Shown here: positions 13,751-27,433 of the stretch, in pieces | Layout: every line of letters begins with the position of its first letter | Position numbering within the stretch: position 1 is the stretch's first letter | Notes under the pieces: model-generated | What the model saw: the letters and a program-made list of their open reading frames with translations, nothing else | Database searches by the model: none | Told to the model about the DNA's origin: nothing | Assembly (NCBI GenBank): GCA_947652605.1 | Contig: OX393579.1 | Location: 53,140,970 to 53,204,969, forward strand | Length of the DNA: 64,000 bases | DNA from: Elmis aenea | Taxonomy: Eukaryota > Arthropoda > Insecta > Coleoptera > Elmidae | Reading direction: 5' to 3' | Made by a program: the position numbers and the translations under genes

Positions 13751-16700
13751 AATAATTAAAATTGTTCAGAAATAGTTGCTCAAAGAACATATGTATTAAC
13801 TAATGCACGGTATTTTTAGGAAATTATTAAAAATTAAAACCAGCTCATTGAAAGACATATGCAAAACAATTGTATTCCTGTAAAGAGGCGATGGATAAAC
13901 TGTTCCTGTGATATACAAATCAATAATTAAAATTGTTTAGAAATAGTCGCTCAAGGAACATATGTATTAACTAAAGCACGGTATTTTTAGGAAATTATTA
14001 AAAATTAAAACCAGCTCATTGAAAGACATATGCAAAACAATTGTATTCCTGTAAAGAGGCGATGGATAAACTGTTCCTGTGATATACAAATCAATAATTA
14101 AAATTGTTTAGAAATAGTCGCTCAAGGAACATATGTATTAACTAAAGCACGGTATTTTTAGGAAATTATTAAAAATTAAAACCAGCTCATTGAAAGACAT
14201 ATGCAAAACAATTGTATTCCTGTAAAGAGGCGATGGATAAACTGTTCCTGTGATATACAAATCAATAATGAAAATTGTTTAGAAATAGTCGCTCAAGGAA
14301 CATATGTATTAACTAAAGCACGGTATTTTTAGGAAATTATTAAAAATTAAAACCAGCTCATTGAAAGACATATGCAAAACCATTGTATTCATGTAAAGAG
14401 GCGATGGATAAACTGTTCCTGTGATATACAAATCAATAATTAAAATTGTTCAGAAATAGTCGCTCAAGGAACATATGTATTAACTAGTGCATGGTATTTT
14501 TAGGAAATTATTAAAAATTAAAACCAGCTCATTGAAAGACATATGCAAAAAAATTGTATTCCTGTAAAGAGGCGATGGATAAACTGTTCCTGTGATATAC
14601 AAATCAATAATTAAAATTGTTTAGAAATAGTCGCTCAAGGAACATATGTATTAACTAAAGCACGGTATTTTTAGGAAATTATTAAAAATTAAAACCAGCT
14701 CATTGAAAGACATATGCAAAACAATTGTATTCATGTAAAGAGGCGATGGATAAACTGTTCCTGTCATATACAAATCAATAATTGAAATTGTTTCGAAATA
14801 GTCGCACAAGGAACATATGTATTAACTAAAGCACGGTATTTTTAGGAAATTATTAAAAATTAAAACCAGCTTATTGAAAGACATATGCAAAACAATTGTA
14901 TTCATGTAAAGAGGCGATGGATAAACTGTTCCTGTGATATACAAATCAATAATTAAAATTGTTTAGAAATAGTCGCTCAAGGAACATATGTATTAACTAA
15001 AGCACGGTATTTTTAGGAAATTATTAAAAATTAAAACCAGCTCATTGAAAGACATATGCAAAACAATTGTATTCCTGTAAAGAGGCGATGGATAAACTGT
15101 TCCTGTGATATACAAATCAATAATTAAAATTGTTTAGAAATAGTCGCTCAAGGAACATATGTATTAACTAAAGCATGGTATTTTTAGGAAATTATTAAAA
15201 ATTAAAACCAGCTCATTGAAAGACATATGCAAAACAATTGTATTCCTGTAAAGAGGCGATGGATAAACTGTTCCTGTGATATACAAATCAATAATTAAAA
15301 TTGTTTAGAAATAGTCGCTCAAGGAACATATGTATTAACTAAAGCACGGTATTTTTAGGAAATTATTAAAAATTAAAACCAGCTCATTGAAAGACATATG
15401 CAAAACAATTGTATTCCTGTAAAAAGGCGATGGATAAACTGTTCCTGTGATATACAAATCAATAATTAAAATTGTTTAGAAAGAGTCGCTCAAGGAACAT
15501 ATGTATTAACTAATGCACGGTATTTTTAGGAAATTATTAAAAATTAAAACCAGCTTATTGAAAGACATATGCAAAAAAATTGTATTCCTGTAAAGAGGCG
15601 ATGGATAAACTGTTCCTGTGATATACAAATCAATAATTAAAATTGTTTAGAAATAGTCGCACAAGGAACATATGTATTAACTAAAGCACGGTATTTTTAG
15701 GAAATTATTAAAAATTAATACCAGCTCATTGAAAGACATATGCAAAACAATTGTATTCCTGTAAAGAGGCGATGGATAAACTGTTCCTGTGACATACAAA
15801 TCAATAATTAAAATTGTTCAGAAATAGTCGCTCAAAGAACATATGTATTAACTAATGCACGGTATTTTTGGGAAATTATTAAAAATTAAAACCAGCTCAT
15901 TGAAAGACATATGCAAAACAATTGTATTCCTGTAAAGAGGCGATGGATAAACTGTTCCTGTGATATACAAATCAATAATTAAAATTGTTTAGAAATAGTC
16001 GCTCAAGGAACATATGTATTAACTAAAGCACGGTATTTTTAGGAAATTATTAAAAATTAAAACCAGCTCATTGAAAGACATATGCAAAACAATTGTATTC
16101 ATGTAAAGAGGCGATGGATAAACTGTTCCTGTGATATACAAATCAATAATTAAAATTGTTTAGAAATAGTCGCTCAAGGAACATATGTATTAACTAAAGC
16201 ACGGTATTTTTAGGAAATTATTAAAAATTAAAACCAGCTCATTGAAAGACATATGCAAAACAATTGTATTCCTGTAAAGAGGCGATGGATAAACTGTTCC
16301 TGTGATATACAAATCAATAATGAAAATTGTTTAGAAATAGTCGCTCAAGGAACATATGTATTAACTAAAGCACGGTATTTTTAGGAAATTATTAAAAATT
16401 AAAACCAGCTCATTGAAAGACATATGCAAAACAATTGTATTCATGTAAAGAGGCGATGGATAAACTGTTCCAGTGATATACAAATCAATAATTAAAACTG
16501 TTCAGAAATAGTCGCTCAAGGAACATATGTATTAACTAATGCATGGTATTTTTAGGAAATTATTAAAAATTAAAACCAGCTCATTGAAAGACATATGCAA
16601 AAAAATTGTATTCCTGTAAAGAGGCGATGGATAAACTGTTCCTGTGATATACAAATCAATAATTAAAATTGTTTAGAAATAGTCGCTCAAGGAACATATG

Positions 16701-18470
16701 TATTAACTAAAGCACGGTATTTTTAGGAAATTATTAAAAATTAAAACCAGCTCATTGAAAGACATATGCAAAACAATTGTATTCATGTAAAGAGGCGATG
16801 GATAAACTGTTCCTGTCATATACAAATCAATAATTGAAATTGTTTCGAAATAGTCGCACAAGGAACATATGTATTAACTAAAGCACGGTATTTTTAGGAA
16901 ATTATTAAAAATTAAAACCAGCTTATTGAAAGACATATGCAAAACAATTGTATTCATGTAAAGAGGCGATGGATAAACTGTTCCTGTGATATACAAATCA
17001 ATAATTAAAATTGTTTAGAAATAGTCGCTCAAGGAACATATGTATTAACTAAAGCACGGTATTTTTAGGAAATTATTAAAAATTAAAACCAGCTCATTGA
17101 AAGACATATGCAAAACAATTGTATTCCTGTAAAGAGGCGATGGATAAACTGTTCCTGTGATATACAAATCAATAATTAAAATTGTTTAGAAATAGTCGCT
17201 CAAGGAACATATGTATTAACTAAAGCATGGTATTTTTAGGAAATTATTAAAAATTAAAACCAGCTCATTGAAAGACATATGCAAAACAATTGTATTCCTG
17301 TAAAGAGGCGATGGATAAACTGTTCCTGTGATATACAAATCAATAATTAAAATTGTTTAGAAATAGTCGCTCAAGGAACATATGTATTAACTAAAGCACG
17401 GTATTTTTAGGAAATTATTAAAAATTAAAACCAGCTCATTGAAAGACATATGCTAAACAATTGTATTCCTGTAAAAAGGCGATGGATAAACTGTTCCTGT
17501 GATATACAAATCAATAATTAAAATTGTTTAGAAAGAGTCGCTCAAGGAACATATGTATTAACTAATGCACGGTATTTTTAGGAAATTATTAAAAATTAAA
17601 ACCAGCTTATTGAAAGACATATGCAAAAAAATTGTATTCCTGTAAAGAGGCGATGGATAAACTGTTCCTGTGATATACAAATCAATAATTAAAATTGTTT
17701 AAAAATAGTCGCTCAAGGAACATATGTATTAACTAAAGCACGGTATTTTTAGGAAATTATTAAAAATTAAAACCAGCTCATTGAAAGACATATGCAAAAC
17801 AATTGTATTCATGTAAAGAGGCGATGGATAAACTGTTCCTGTGATATACAAATCAATAATTGAAATTGTTTCGAAATAGTCGCACAAGGAACATATGTAT
17901 TAACTAAAGCACGGTATTTTTAGGAAATTATTAAAAATTAATGCCAGCTCATTGAAAGACATATGCAAAACAATTGTATTCATGTAAAGAGGCGATGGAT
18001 AAACTGTTTCTGTGATATACAAATCAATAATTAAAATTGTTTAGAAATAGTCGCTCAAGGAACATATGTATTAACTAAAGCACGGTATTTTTAGGAAATT
18101 ATTAAAAATTAAAACCAGCTCATTGAAAGACATATGCAAAACAATTGTATTCATGTAAAGAGGCGATGGATAAACTGTTCCTGTGATATACAAATCAATA
18201 ATTAAAATTGTTTCGAAATAGTCGCTCAAGGAACATATGTATTAACTAAAGCACGGTATTTTTAGGAAATTATTAAAAATTAAAACCAGCTCATTGAAAG
18301 ACATATGCAAAACAATTGTATTCCTGTAAAGAGGCGATGGATAAACTGTTCCTGTGATAAACAAATCAATAATTAAAATTGTTTAGAAATAGTCGCTCAA
18401 GGAACATATGTATTAACTAAAGCACGGTATTTTTAGGAAATTATTAAAAATTAAAACCAGCTCATTGAAA

Positions 18471-18488
18471 GACATATGAAAACAATTG
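18471..18488 (+). repeat. 1-nt deletion variant of the monomer (first copy)
   Basis: Reads 'gacatatgaaaacaattg' where the usual form has 'atgcaaaac', a loss of one base at monomer position 3. The same lesion occurs at 31812-31829, offset 13341, which confirms the large block duplication. Confidence 0.92.
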
Positions 18489-19828
18489 TATTCATGTAAA
18501 GAGGCGATGGATAAACTGTTTCTGTGACATACAAATCAATAATTAAAATTGTTCAGAAATAGTCGCTCAAGGAACATATGTATTAACTAAAGCACGGTAT
18601 TTTTAGGAAATTATTAAAAATTAAAACCAGCTCATTGAAAGACATATGCAAAACAATTGTATTCATGTAAAGAGGCGATGGATAAACTGTTCCTGTGATA
18701 TACAAATCAATAATTAAAATTGTTTCGAAATAGTCGCTCAAGGAACATATGTATTAACTAAAGCACGGTATTTTTAGGAAATTATTAAAAATTAAAACCA
18801 GCTCATTGAAAGACATATGCAAAACAATTTTATTCATGTAAAGAGGCGATGGATAAACTGTTCCTGTGATATACAAATCAATAATTAAAATTGTTTAGAA
18901 ATAGTCGCTCAAGGAACATATGTATTAACTAAAGCACGGTATTTTTAGGAAATTATTAAAAATTAAAACCAGCTCATTGAAAGACATATGCAAAACAATT
19001 GTATTCATGTAAAGAGGCAATGGATAAACTGTTCCTGTCATATACAAATCAATAATTAAAATTGTTTAGAAATAGTCGTCCAAGGAACATATGTATTAAC
19101 TAAAGCACGGTATTTTTAGGAAATTATTAAAAATTAAAACCAGCTCATTGAAAGACATATGCAAAACAATTGTATTCATGTAAAGAGGCGATGGATAAAC
19201 TGTTCCTGTGATATACAAATCAATAATTAAAATTGTTTCGAAATAGTCGCTCAAGGAACATATGTATTAACTAAAGCACGGTATTTTTAGGAAATTATTA
19301 AAAATTAAAACCAGCTCATTGAAAAACATATGCAAAACAATTGTATTCATGTAAAGAGGCGATAAATAAACTGTTCCTGTGATATACAAATCAATAATTA
19401 AAATTGTTTCGAAATAGTCGCTCAAGGAACATATGTATTAACTAAAGCACGGTATTTTTAGGAAATTATTAAAAATTAAAACCAGCTCATTGAAAGACAT
19501 ATGCAAAACAATTGTATTCATGTAAAGAGGCGATGGATATACTGTTCCTGTCATATACAAATCAATAATTAAAATTGTTTAGAAATAGTCGCTCAAGGAA
19601 CATATGTATTAACTAAAGCACGGTATTTTTAGGAAATTATTAAAAATTAAAACCAGCTCATTGAAAGACATATGCAAAACAATTGTATTCATGTAAAGAG
19701 GCGATGGATAAACTGTTCCTGTGATATACAAATCAATAATTAAAATTGTTCAGAAATAGTCGCTCAAGGAACATATGTATTAACTAATGCACGGTATTTT
19801 TAGGAAATTATTAAAAATTAAAACCAGC

Positions 19829-21880
19829 TCAGTGAAAGACATATGCAAAACAATTGTATTCATGTAAAGAGGCGATGGATAAACTGTTCCTGTGATATAC
19901 AAATCAATAATTAAAATTGTTTAGAAATAGTCGCTCAAGGAACATATGTATTAACTAAAGCACGGTATTTTTAGGAAATTATTAAAAATTAAAACCAGCT
20001 CATTGAAAGACATATGCAAAACAATTGTATTCCTGTAAAGAGGCGATGGATAAACTGTTCCTGTGATATACAAATCAATAATTAAAATTGTTTAGAAATA
20101 GTCGCTCAAGGAACATTTGTATTAACTAAAGCACGGTATTTTTAGGAAATTATTAAAAATTAAAACCAGCTCATTGAAAGACATATGCAAAACAATTGTA
20201 TTCATGTAAAGAGGCGATGGATAAACTGTTCCTGTGATATACAAATCAATAATTAAAATTGTTTAGAAATAGTCGCACAAGGAACATATGTATTAACTAA
20301 AGCACGGTATTTTTAGGAAATTATTAAAAATTAATACCAGCTCATTGAAAGACATATGCAAAACAATTGTATTCCTGTAAAGAGGCGATGGATAAACTGT
20401 TCCTGTGATATACAAATCAATAATTAAAATTGTTTAGAAATAGTCGCTCAAGGAACATATGTATTAACTAAAGCACGGTATTTTTAGGAAATTATTAAAA
20501 ATTAAAACCAGCTCATTGAAAGACATATGCAAAACAATTGTATTCCTGTAAAGAGGCGATGGATAAACTGTTCCTGTGATATACAAATCAATAATTGAAA
20601 TTGTTTAGAAATAGTCGCTCAAGGAACATATGTATTAACTAAAGCACGGTATTTTTAGGAAATTATTAAAAATTAAAACCAGCTCATTGAAAGACATATG
20701 CAAAACAATTGTATTCCTGTAAAGAGTCTATAAATAAACTGTTCCTGTGATATACAAATCAATAATTAAAATTGTTTAGAAATAGTCGCTCAAGGAACAT
20801 ATGTATTAACTAAAGCACGGTATTTTTAGGAAATTATTAAAAATTAAAACCAGCTCATTGAAAGACATATGCAAAACCATTGTATTCATGTAAAGAGGCG
20901 ATGGATAAACTGTTCCTGTGATATACAAATCAATAATTAAAATTGTTCAGAAATAGTCGCTCAAGGAACATATGTATTAACTAATGCACGGTATTTTTAG
21001 GAAATTATTAAAAATTAAAACCAGCTCATTGAAAGACATATGCAAAAAAATTGTATTCCTGTAAAGAGGCGATGGATAAACTGTTCCTGTGATATACAAA
21101 TCAATAATTAAAATTGTTTAGAAACAGTCGCTCAAGGAACATATGTATTAACTAAAGCACGGTATTTTTAGGAAATTATTAAAAATTAAAACCAGCTCAT
21201 TGAAAGACCTATGCAAAACAATTGTATTCATGTAAAGAGGCGATGGATAAACTGTTCCTGTCATATACAAATCAATAATTAAAATTGTTTCGAAATAGTC
21301 GCACAAGGAACATATGTATTAACTAAAGCACGGTATTTTTAGGAAATTATTAAAAATTAATGCCAGCTCATTGAAAGACATATGCAAAACAATTGTATTC
21401 ATGTAAAGAGGCCATGGATAAACTGTTCCTGTGATATACAAATCAATAATTAAAATTGTTTAGAAATAGTCGCTCAAGAAACATATGTATTAACTAAAGC
21501 ATGGTATTTTTAGGAAATTATTAAAAATTAAAACCAGCTCATTGAAAGACATATGCCAAACAATTGTATTCCTGTAAAGAGGCGATGGATAAACTGTTCC
21601 TGTGATATACAAATCAATAATTAAAATTGTTTCGAAATAGTCGCTCAAGGAACATATGTATTAACTAAAGCACGGTATTTTTAGGAAATTATTAAAAATT
21701 AAAACCAGCTCATTGAAAGACATATGCAAAACAATTGTATTCATGTAAAGAGGCGATGGATATACTGTTCCTGTCATATACAAATCAATAATTAAAATTG
21801 TTTAGAAATAGTCGCTCAAGGAACATATGTATTAACTAATGCACGGTATTTTTAGGAAATTATTAAAAATTAAAACCAGC
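19829..21880 (+). repeat. 2052-bp (12-monomer) tandem unit, copy 1
   Basis: The first of two adjoining 12-monomer units (12 x 171 = 2052). Shared rare markers are 'agagtcta' at 20722 and 22774, 'gccatgg' at 21411 and 23463, 'gaaagacct' near 21200 and 23252, and 'tcagtg' at 19829, 21881 and 23933. It sits between the two copies of the larger 9-kb block. The copies differ at a few sites: 22536 reads 'tttttggg' where copy 1 has 'tttttagg'. Confidence 0.88.
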
Positions 21881-23932
21881 TCAGTGAAAGACATATGCAA
21901 AACAATTGTATTCATGTAAAGAGGCGATGGATAAACTGTTCCTGTGATATACAAATCAATAATTAAAATTGTTTAGAAATAGTCGCTCAAGGAACATATG
22001 TATTAACTAAAGCACGGTATTTTTAGGAAATTATTAAAAATTAAAACCAGCTCATTGAAAGACATATGCAAAACAATTGTATTCCTGTAAAGAGGCGATG
22101 GATAAACTGTTCCTGTGATATACAAATCAATAATTAAAATTGTTTAGAAATAGTCGCTCAAGGAACATTTGTATTAACTAAAGCACGGTATTTTTAGGAA
22201 ATTATTAAAAATTAAAACCAGCTCATTGAAAGACATATGCAAAACAATTGTATTCATGTAAAGAGGCGATGGATAAACTGTTCCTGTGATATACAAATCA
22301 ATAATTAAAATTGTTTAGAAATAGTCGCACAAGGAACATATGTATTAACTAAAGCACGGTATTTTTAGGAAATTATTAAAAATTAATACCAGCTCATTGA
22401 AAGACATATGCAAAACAATTGTATTCCTGTAAAGAGGCGATGGATAAACTGTTCCTGTGATATACAAATCAATAATTAAAATTGTTTAGAAATAGTCGCT
22501 CAAGGAACATATGTATTAACTAAAGCACGGTATTTTTGGGAAATTATTAAAAATTAAAACCAGCTCATTGAAAGACATATGCAAAACAATTGTATTCCTG
22601 TAAAGAGGCGATGGATAAACTGTTCCTGTGATATACAAATCAATAATTGAAATTGTTTAGAAATAGTCGCTCAAGGAACATATGTATTAACTAAAGCACG
22701 GTATTTTTAGGAAATTATTAAAAATTAAAACCAGCTCATTGAAAGACATATGCAAAACAATTGTATTCCTGTAAAGAGTCTATAAATAAACTGTTCCTGT
22801 GATATACAAATCAATAATTAAAATTGTTTAGAAATAGTCGCTCAAGGAACATATGTATTAACTAAAGCACGGTATTTTTAGGAAATTATTAAAAATTAAA
22901 ACCAGCTCATTGAAAGACATATGCAAAACCATTGTATTCATGTAAAGAGGCGATGGATAAACTGTTCCTGTGATATACAAATCAATAATTAAAATTGTTC
23001 AGAAATAGTCGCTCAAGGAACATATGTATTAACTAATGCACGGTATTTTTAGGAAATTATTAAAAATTAAAACCAGCTCATTGAAAGACATATGCAAAAA
23101 AATTGTATTCCTGTAAAGAGGCGATGGATAAACTGTTCCTGTGATATACAAATCAATAATTAAAATTGTTTAGAAACAGTCGCTCAAGGAACATATGTAT
23201 TAACTAAAGCACGGTATTTTTAGGAAATTATTAAAAATTAAAACCAGCTCATTGAAAGACCTATGCAAAACAATTGTATTCATGTAAAGAGGCGATGGAT
23301 AAACTGTTCCTGTCATATACAAATCAATAATTAAAATTGTTTCGAAATAGTCGCACAAGGAACATATGTATTAACTAAAGCACGGTATTTTTAGGAAATT
23401 ATTAAAAATTAATGCCAGCTCATTGAAAGACATATGCAAAACAATTGTATTCATGTAAAGAGGCCATGGATAAACTGTTCCTGTGATATACAAATCAATA
23501 ATTAAAATTGTTTAGAAATAGTCGCTCAAGAAACATATGTATTAACTAAAGCATGGTATTTTTAGGAAATTATTAAAAATTAAAACCAGCTCATTGAAAG
23601 ACATATGCCAAACAATTGTATTCCTGTAAAGAGGCGATGGATAAACTGTTCCTGTGATATACAAATCAATAATTAAAATTGTTTCGAAATAGTCGCTCAA
23701 GGAACATATGTATTAACTAAAGCACGGTATTTTTAGGAAATTATTAAAAATTAAAACCAGCTCATTGAAAGACATATGCAAAACAATTGTATTCATGTAA
23801 AGAGGCGATGGATATACTGTTCCTGTCATATACAAATCAATAATTAAAATTGTTTAGAAATAGTCGCTCAAGGAACATATGTATTAACTAATGCACGGTA
23901 TTTTTAGGAAATTATTAAAAATTAAAACCAGC
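21881..23932 (+). repeat. 2052-bp (12-monomer) tandem unit, copy 2
   Basis: Second 12-monomer unit. After 23932 the array does not start a third copy. It switches to monomers matching 10250 onward (offset 13683), so this boundary is also a junction between two higher-order registers. Confidence 0.87.
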
Positions 23933-26900
23933 TCAGTGAAAGACATATGCAAAACAATTGTATTCCTGTAAAGAGGCGATGGATAAACTGTTCCTGTCAT
24001 ATACAAATCAATAATTGAAATTGTTTCGAAATAGTCGCACAAGGAACATATGTATTAACTAAAGCACGGTATTTTTAGGAAATTATTAAAAATTAAAACC
24101 AGCTTATTGAAAGACATATGCAAAACAATTGTATTCATGTAAAGAGGCGATGGATAAACTGTTCCTGTGATATACAAATCAATAATTAAAATTGTTTAGA
24201 AATAGTCGCTCAAGGAACATATGTATTAACTAAAGCACGGTATTTTTAGGAAATTATTAAAAATTAAAACCAGCTCATTGAAAGACATATGCAAAACAAT
24301 TTTATTCCTGTAAAGAGGCGATGGATAAACTGTTCCTGTGATATACAAATCAATAATTAAAATTGTTTAGAAATAGTCGCTCAAGGAACATATGTATTAA
24401 CTAAAGCATGGTATTTTTAGGAAATTATTAAAAATTAAAACCAGCTCATTGAAAGACATATGCAAAACAATTGTATTCCTGTAAAGAGGCGATGGATAAA
24501 CTGTTCCTGTGATATACAAATCAATAATTAAAATTGTTTAGAAATAGTCGCTCAAGGAACATATGTATTAACTAAAGCACGGTATTTTTAGGAAATTATT
24601 AAAAATTAAAACCAGCTCATTGAAAGACATATGCAAAACAATTGTATTCCTGTAAAAAGGCGATGGATAAACTGTTCCTGTGATATACAAATCAATAATT
24701 AAAATTGTTTAGAAAGAGTCGCTCAAGGAACATATGTATTAACTAATGCACGGTATTTTTAGGAAATTATTAAAAATTAAAACCAGCTTATTGAAAGACA
24801 TATGCAAAAAAATTGTATTCCTGTAAAGAGGCGATGGATAAACTGTTCCTGTGATATACAAATCAATAATTAAAATTGTTTAAAAATAGTCGCTCAAGGA
24901 ACATATGTATTAACTAAAGCACGGTATTTTTAGGAAATTATTAAAAATTAAAACCAGCTCATTGAAAGACATATGCAAAACAATTGTATTCATGTAAAGA
25001 GGCGATGGATAAACTGTTCCTGTGATATACAAATCAATAATTGAAATTGTTTCGAAATAGTCGCACAAGGAACATATGTATTAACTAAAGCACGGTATTT
25101 TTAGGAAATTATTAAAAATTAATGCCAGCTCATTGTAAGACATATGCAAAACAATTGTATTCATGTAAAGAGGCGATGGATAAACTGTTTCTGTGATATA
25201 CAAATCAATAATTAAAATGGTTTAGAAATAGTCGCTCAAGGAACATATGTATTAACTAAAGCACGGTATTTTTAGGAAATTATTAAAAATTAAAACCAGC
25301 TCATTGAAAGACATATGCAAAACAATTGTATTCATGTAAAGAGGCGATGGATAAACTGTTCCTGTGATATACAAATCAATAATTAAAATTGTTTCGAAAT
25401 AGTCGCTCAAGGAACATATGTATTAACTAAAGCACGGTATTTTTAGGAAATTATTAAAAATTAAAACCAGCTCATTGAAAGACATATGCAAAACAATTGA
25501 ATTCCTGTAAAGAGGCGATGGATAAACTGTTCCTGTGATATACAAATCAATAATTAAAATTGTTTAGAAATAGTCGCTCAAGGAACATATGTATTAACTA
25601 AAGCACGGTATTTTTAGGAAATTATTAAAAATTAAAACCAGCTCATTGAAAGACATATGCAAAACAATTGTATTCATGTAAAGAGGCGATGGATAAACTG
25701 TTTCTGTGACATACAAATCAATAATTAAAATTGTTCAGAAATAGTCGCTCAAGGAACATATGTATTAACTAAAGCACGGTATTTTTATGAAATTATTAAA
25801 AATTAAAACCAGCTCATTGAAAGACATATGCAAAACAATTGTATTCATGTAAAGAGGCGATGGATAAACTGTTCCTGTGATATACAAATCAATAATTAAA
25901 ATTGTTTCGAAATAGTCGCTCAAGGAACATATGTATTAACTAAAGCACGGTATTTTTAGGAAATTATTAAAAATTAAAACCAGCTCATTGAAAGACATAT
26001 GCAAAACAATTTTATTCATGTAAAGAGGCGATGGATAAACTGTTCCTGTGATATACAAATCAATAATTAAAATTGTTTAGAAATAGTCGCTCAAGGAACA
26101 TATGTATTAACTAAAACACGGTATTTTTAGGAAATTATTAAAAATTAAAACCAGCTCATTGAAAGACATATGCAAAACAATTGTATTCATGTAAAGAGGC
26201 GATAAATAAACTGTTCCTGTGATAAAAAAATCAATAATTAAAATTGTTTCGAAATAGTCGCTCAAGGAACATATGTATTAACTAAAGCACGGTATTTTTA
26301 GGAAATTATTAAAAATTAAAACCAGCTCATTGAAAGACATATGCAAAACAATTGTATTCATGTAAAGAGGCGATGGATATACTGTTCCTGTCATATACAA
26401 ATCAATAATTAAAATTGTTTAGAAATAGTCGCTCAAGGAACATATGTATTAACTAAAGCACGGTGTTTTTAGGAAATTATTAAAAATTAATACCAGCTCA
26501 TTGAAAGACATATGCAAAACAATTGTATTCATGTAAAGAGGCGATGGATAAACTGTTCCTGTGATATACAAATCAATAATTAAAATTGTTCAGAAATAGT
26601 CGCTCAAGGAACATATGTATTAACTAATGCACGGTATTTTTAGGAAATTATTAAAAATTAAAACCAGCTCAGTGAAAGACATATGCAAAACAATTGTATT
26701 CCTGTAAAGAGGCGATGGATAAACTGTTCCTGTCATATACAAATCAATAATTAAAATTGTTTAGAAATAGTCGCTCAAGAAACATATGTATTAACTAAAG
26801 CACGGTATTTTTAGGAAATTATTAAAAATTAAAACCAGCTCATTGAAAGACATATGCAAAACAATTGTATTCCTGTAAAGAGGCGATGGATAAACTGTTC

Positions 26901-27417
26901 CTGTGATATACAAATCAATAATTAAATCTGTTTAGAAATAGTCGCTCAAGGAACATTTGTATTAACTAAAGCACGGTATTTTTAGGAAATTATTAAAAAT
27001 TAAAACCAGCTCATTGAAAGACATATGCAAAACAATTGTATTCATGTAAAGAGGCGATGGATAAACTGTTTCTGTGATATACAAATCAATAATTAAAATT
27101 GTTTAGAAATAGTCGCACAAGGAACATATGTATTAACTAAAGCACGGTATTTTTAGGAAATTATTAAAAATTAAAACCAGCTCATTGAAAGACATATGCA
27201 AAACAATTGTATTCCTGTAAAGAGGCGATGGATAAACTGTTCCTGTGATATACAAATCAATAATTAAAATTGTTTAGAAATAGTCGCACAAGGAACATAT
27301 GTATTAACTAAAGCACGGTATTTTTAGGAAATTATTAAAAATTAAAACCAGCTCATTGAAAGACATATGCAAAACAATTGTATTCATGTAAAGAGGCGAT
27401 GAATAAACTGTTCCTGT

Positions 27418-27433
27418 GATATACATACAAATC
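27418..27433 (+). repeat. 4-nt length variant of the monomer (third copy)
   Basis: Third occurrence of 'gatatacatacaaatc', 13683 bp from the second. It is carried with the same neighbouring variants ('tagttgctcaaag'). Confidence 0.93.

Larger units (their letters stand above)
7016..14030 (+). repeat. 7015-bp higher-order repeat, copy 2
   Basis: Second copy of the 41-monomer unit, directly adjoining copy 1. It diverges at its end: the monomer ending near 14010 reads 'ttaaaacc' where copy 1 has 'ttaatacc', and the next monomer (from 14031) lacks the 'acattt' and 'aaaaagg' variants that open copies 1 and 2. There is therefore no third full copy in register. The sequence from 14031 onward is a related but differently ordered string of monomers. 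Confidence 0.88.
10100..19800 (+). repeat. Large duplicated block, first copy (recurs at 23.8-33.1 kb)
   Basis: Markers in this interval recur 13683 bp downstream: 'tcagtg' at 10250/23933, 'ttgaattcc' at 11814/25497, the +4 'cata' variant at 13741/27424 and 'aatgaaaattg' at 14268/27951. From the 'ttccagtg' variant (16469/29981) the offset is 13512, and from 'gataaac' (18356/31697) it is 13341. The drops of 171 and then a further 171 bp mean that single monomers were lost from, or gained by, one copy. The block overlaps 7015-bp copy 2 and runs beyond it, so it is a separate and larger-scale event. Confidence 0.82.

Noticed and set aside
1..14030. Assembly error as the sole cause of the near-identical 7-kb copies
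   Set aside because: It cannot be excluded from the sequence alone. However, a third partial copy with its own private changes (23.8-29 kb) and different indel content shows real duplications at this scale.
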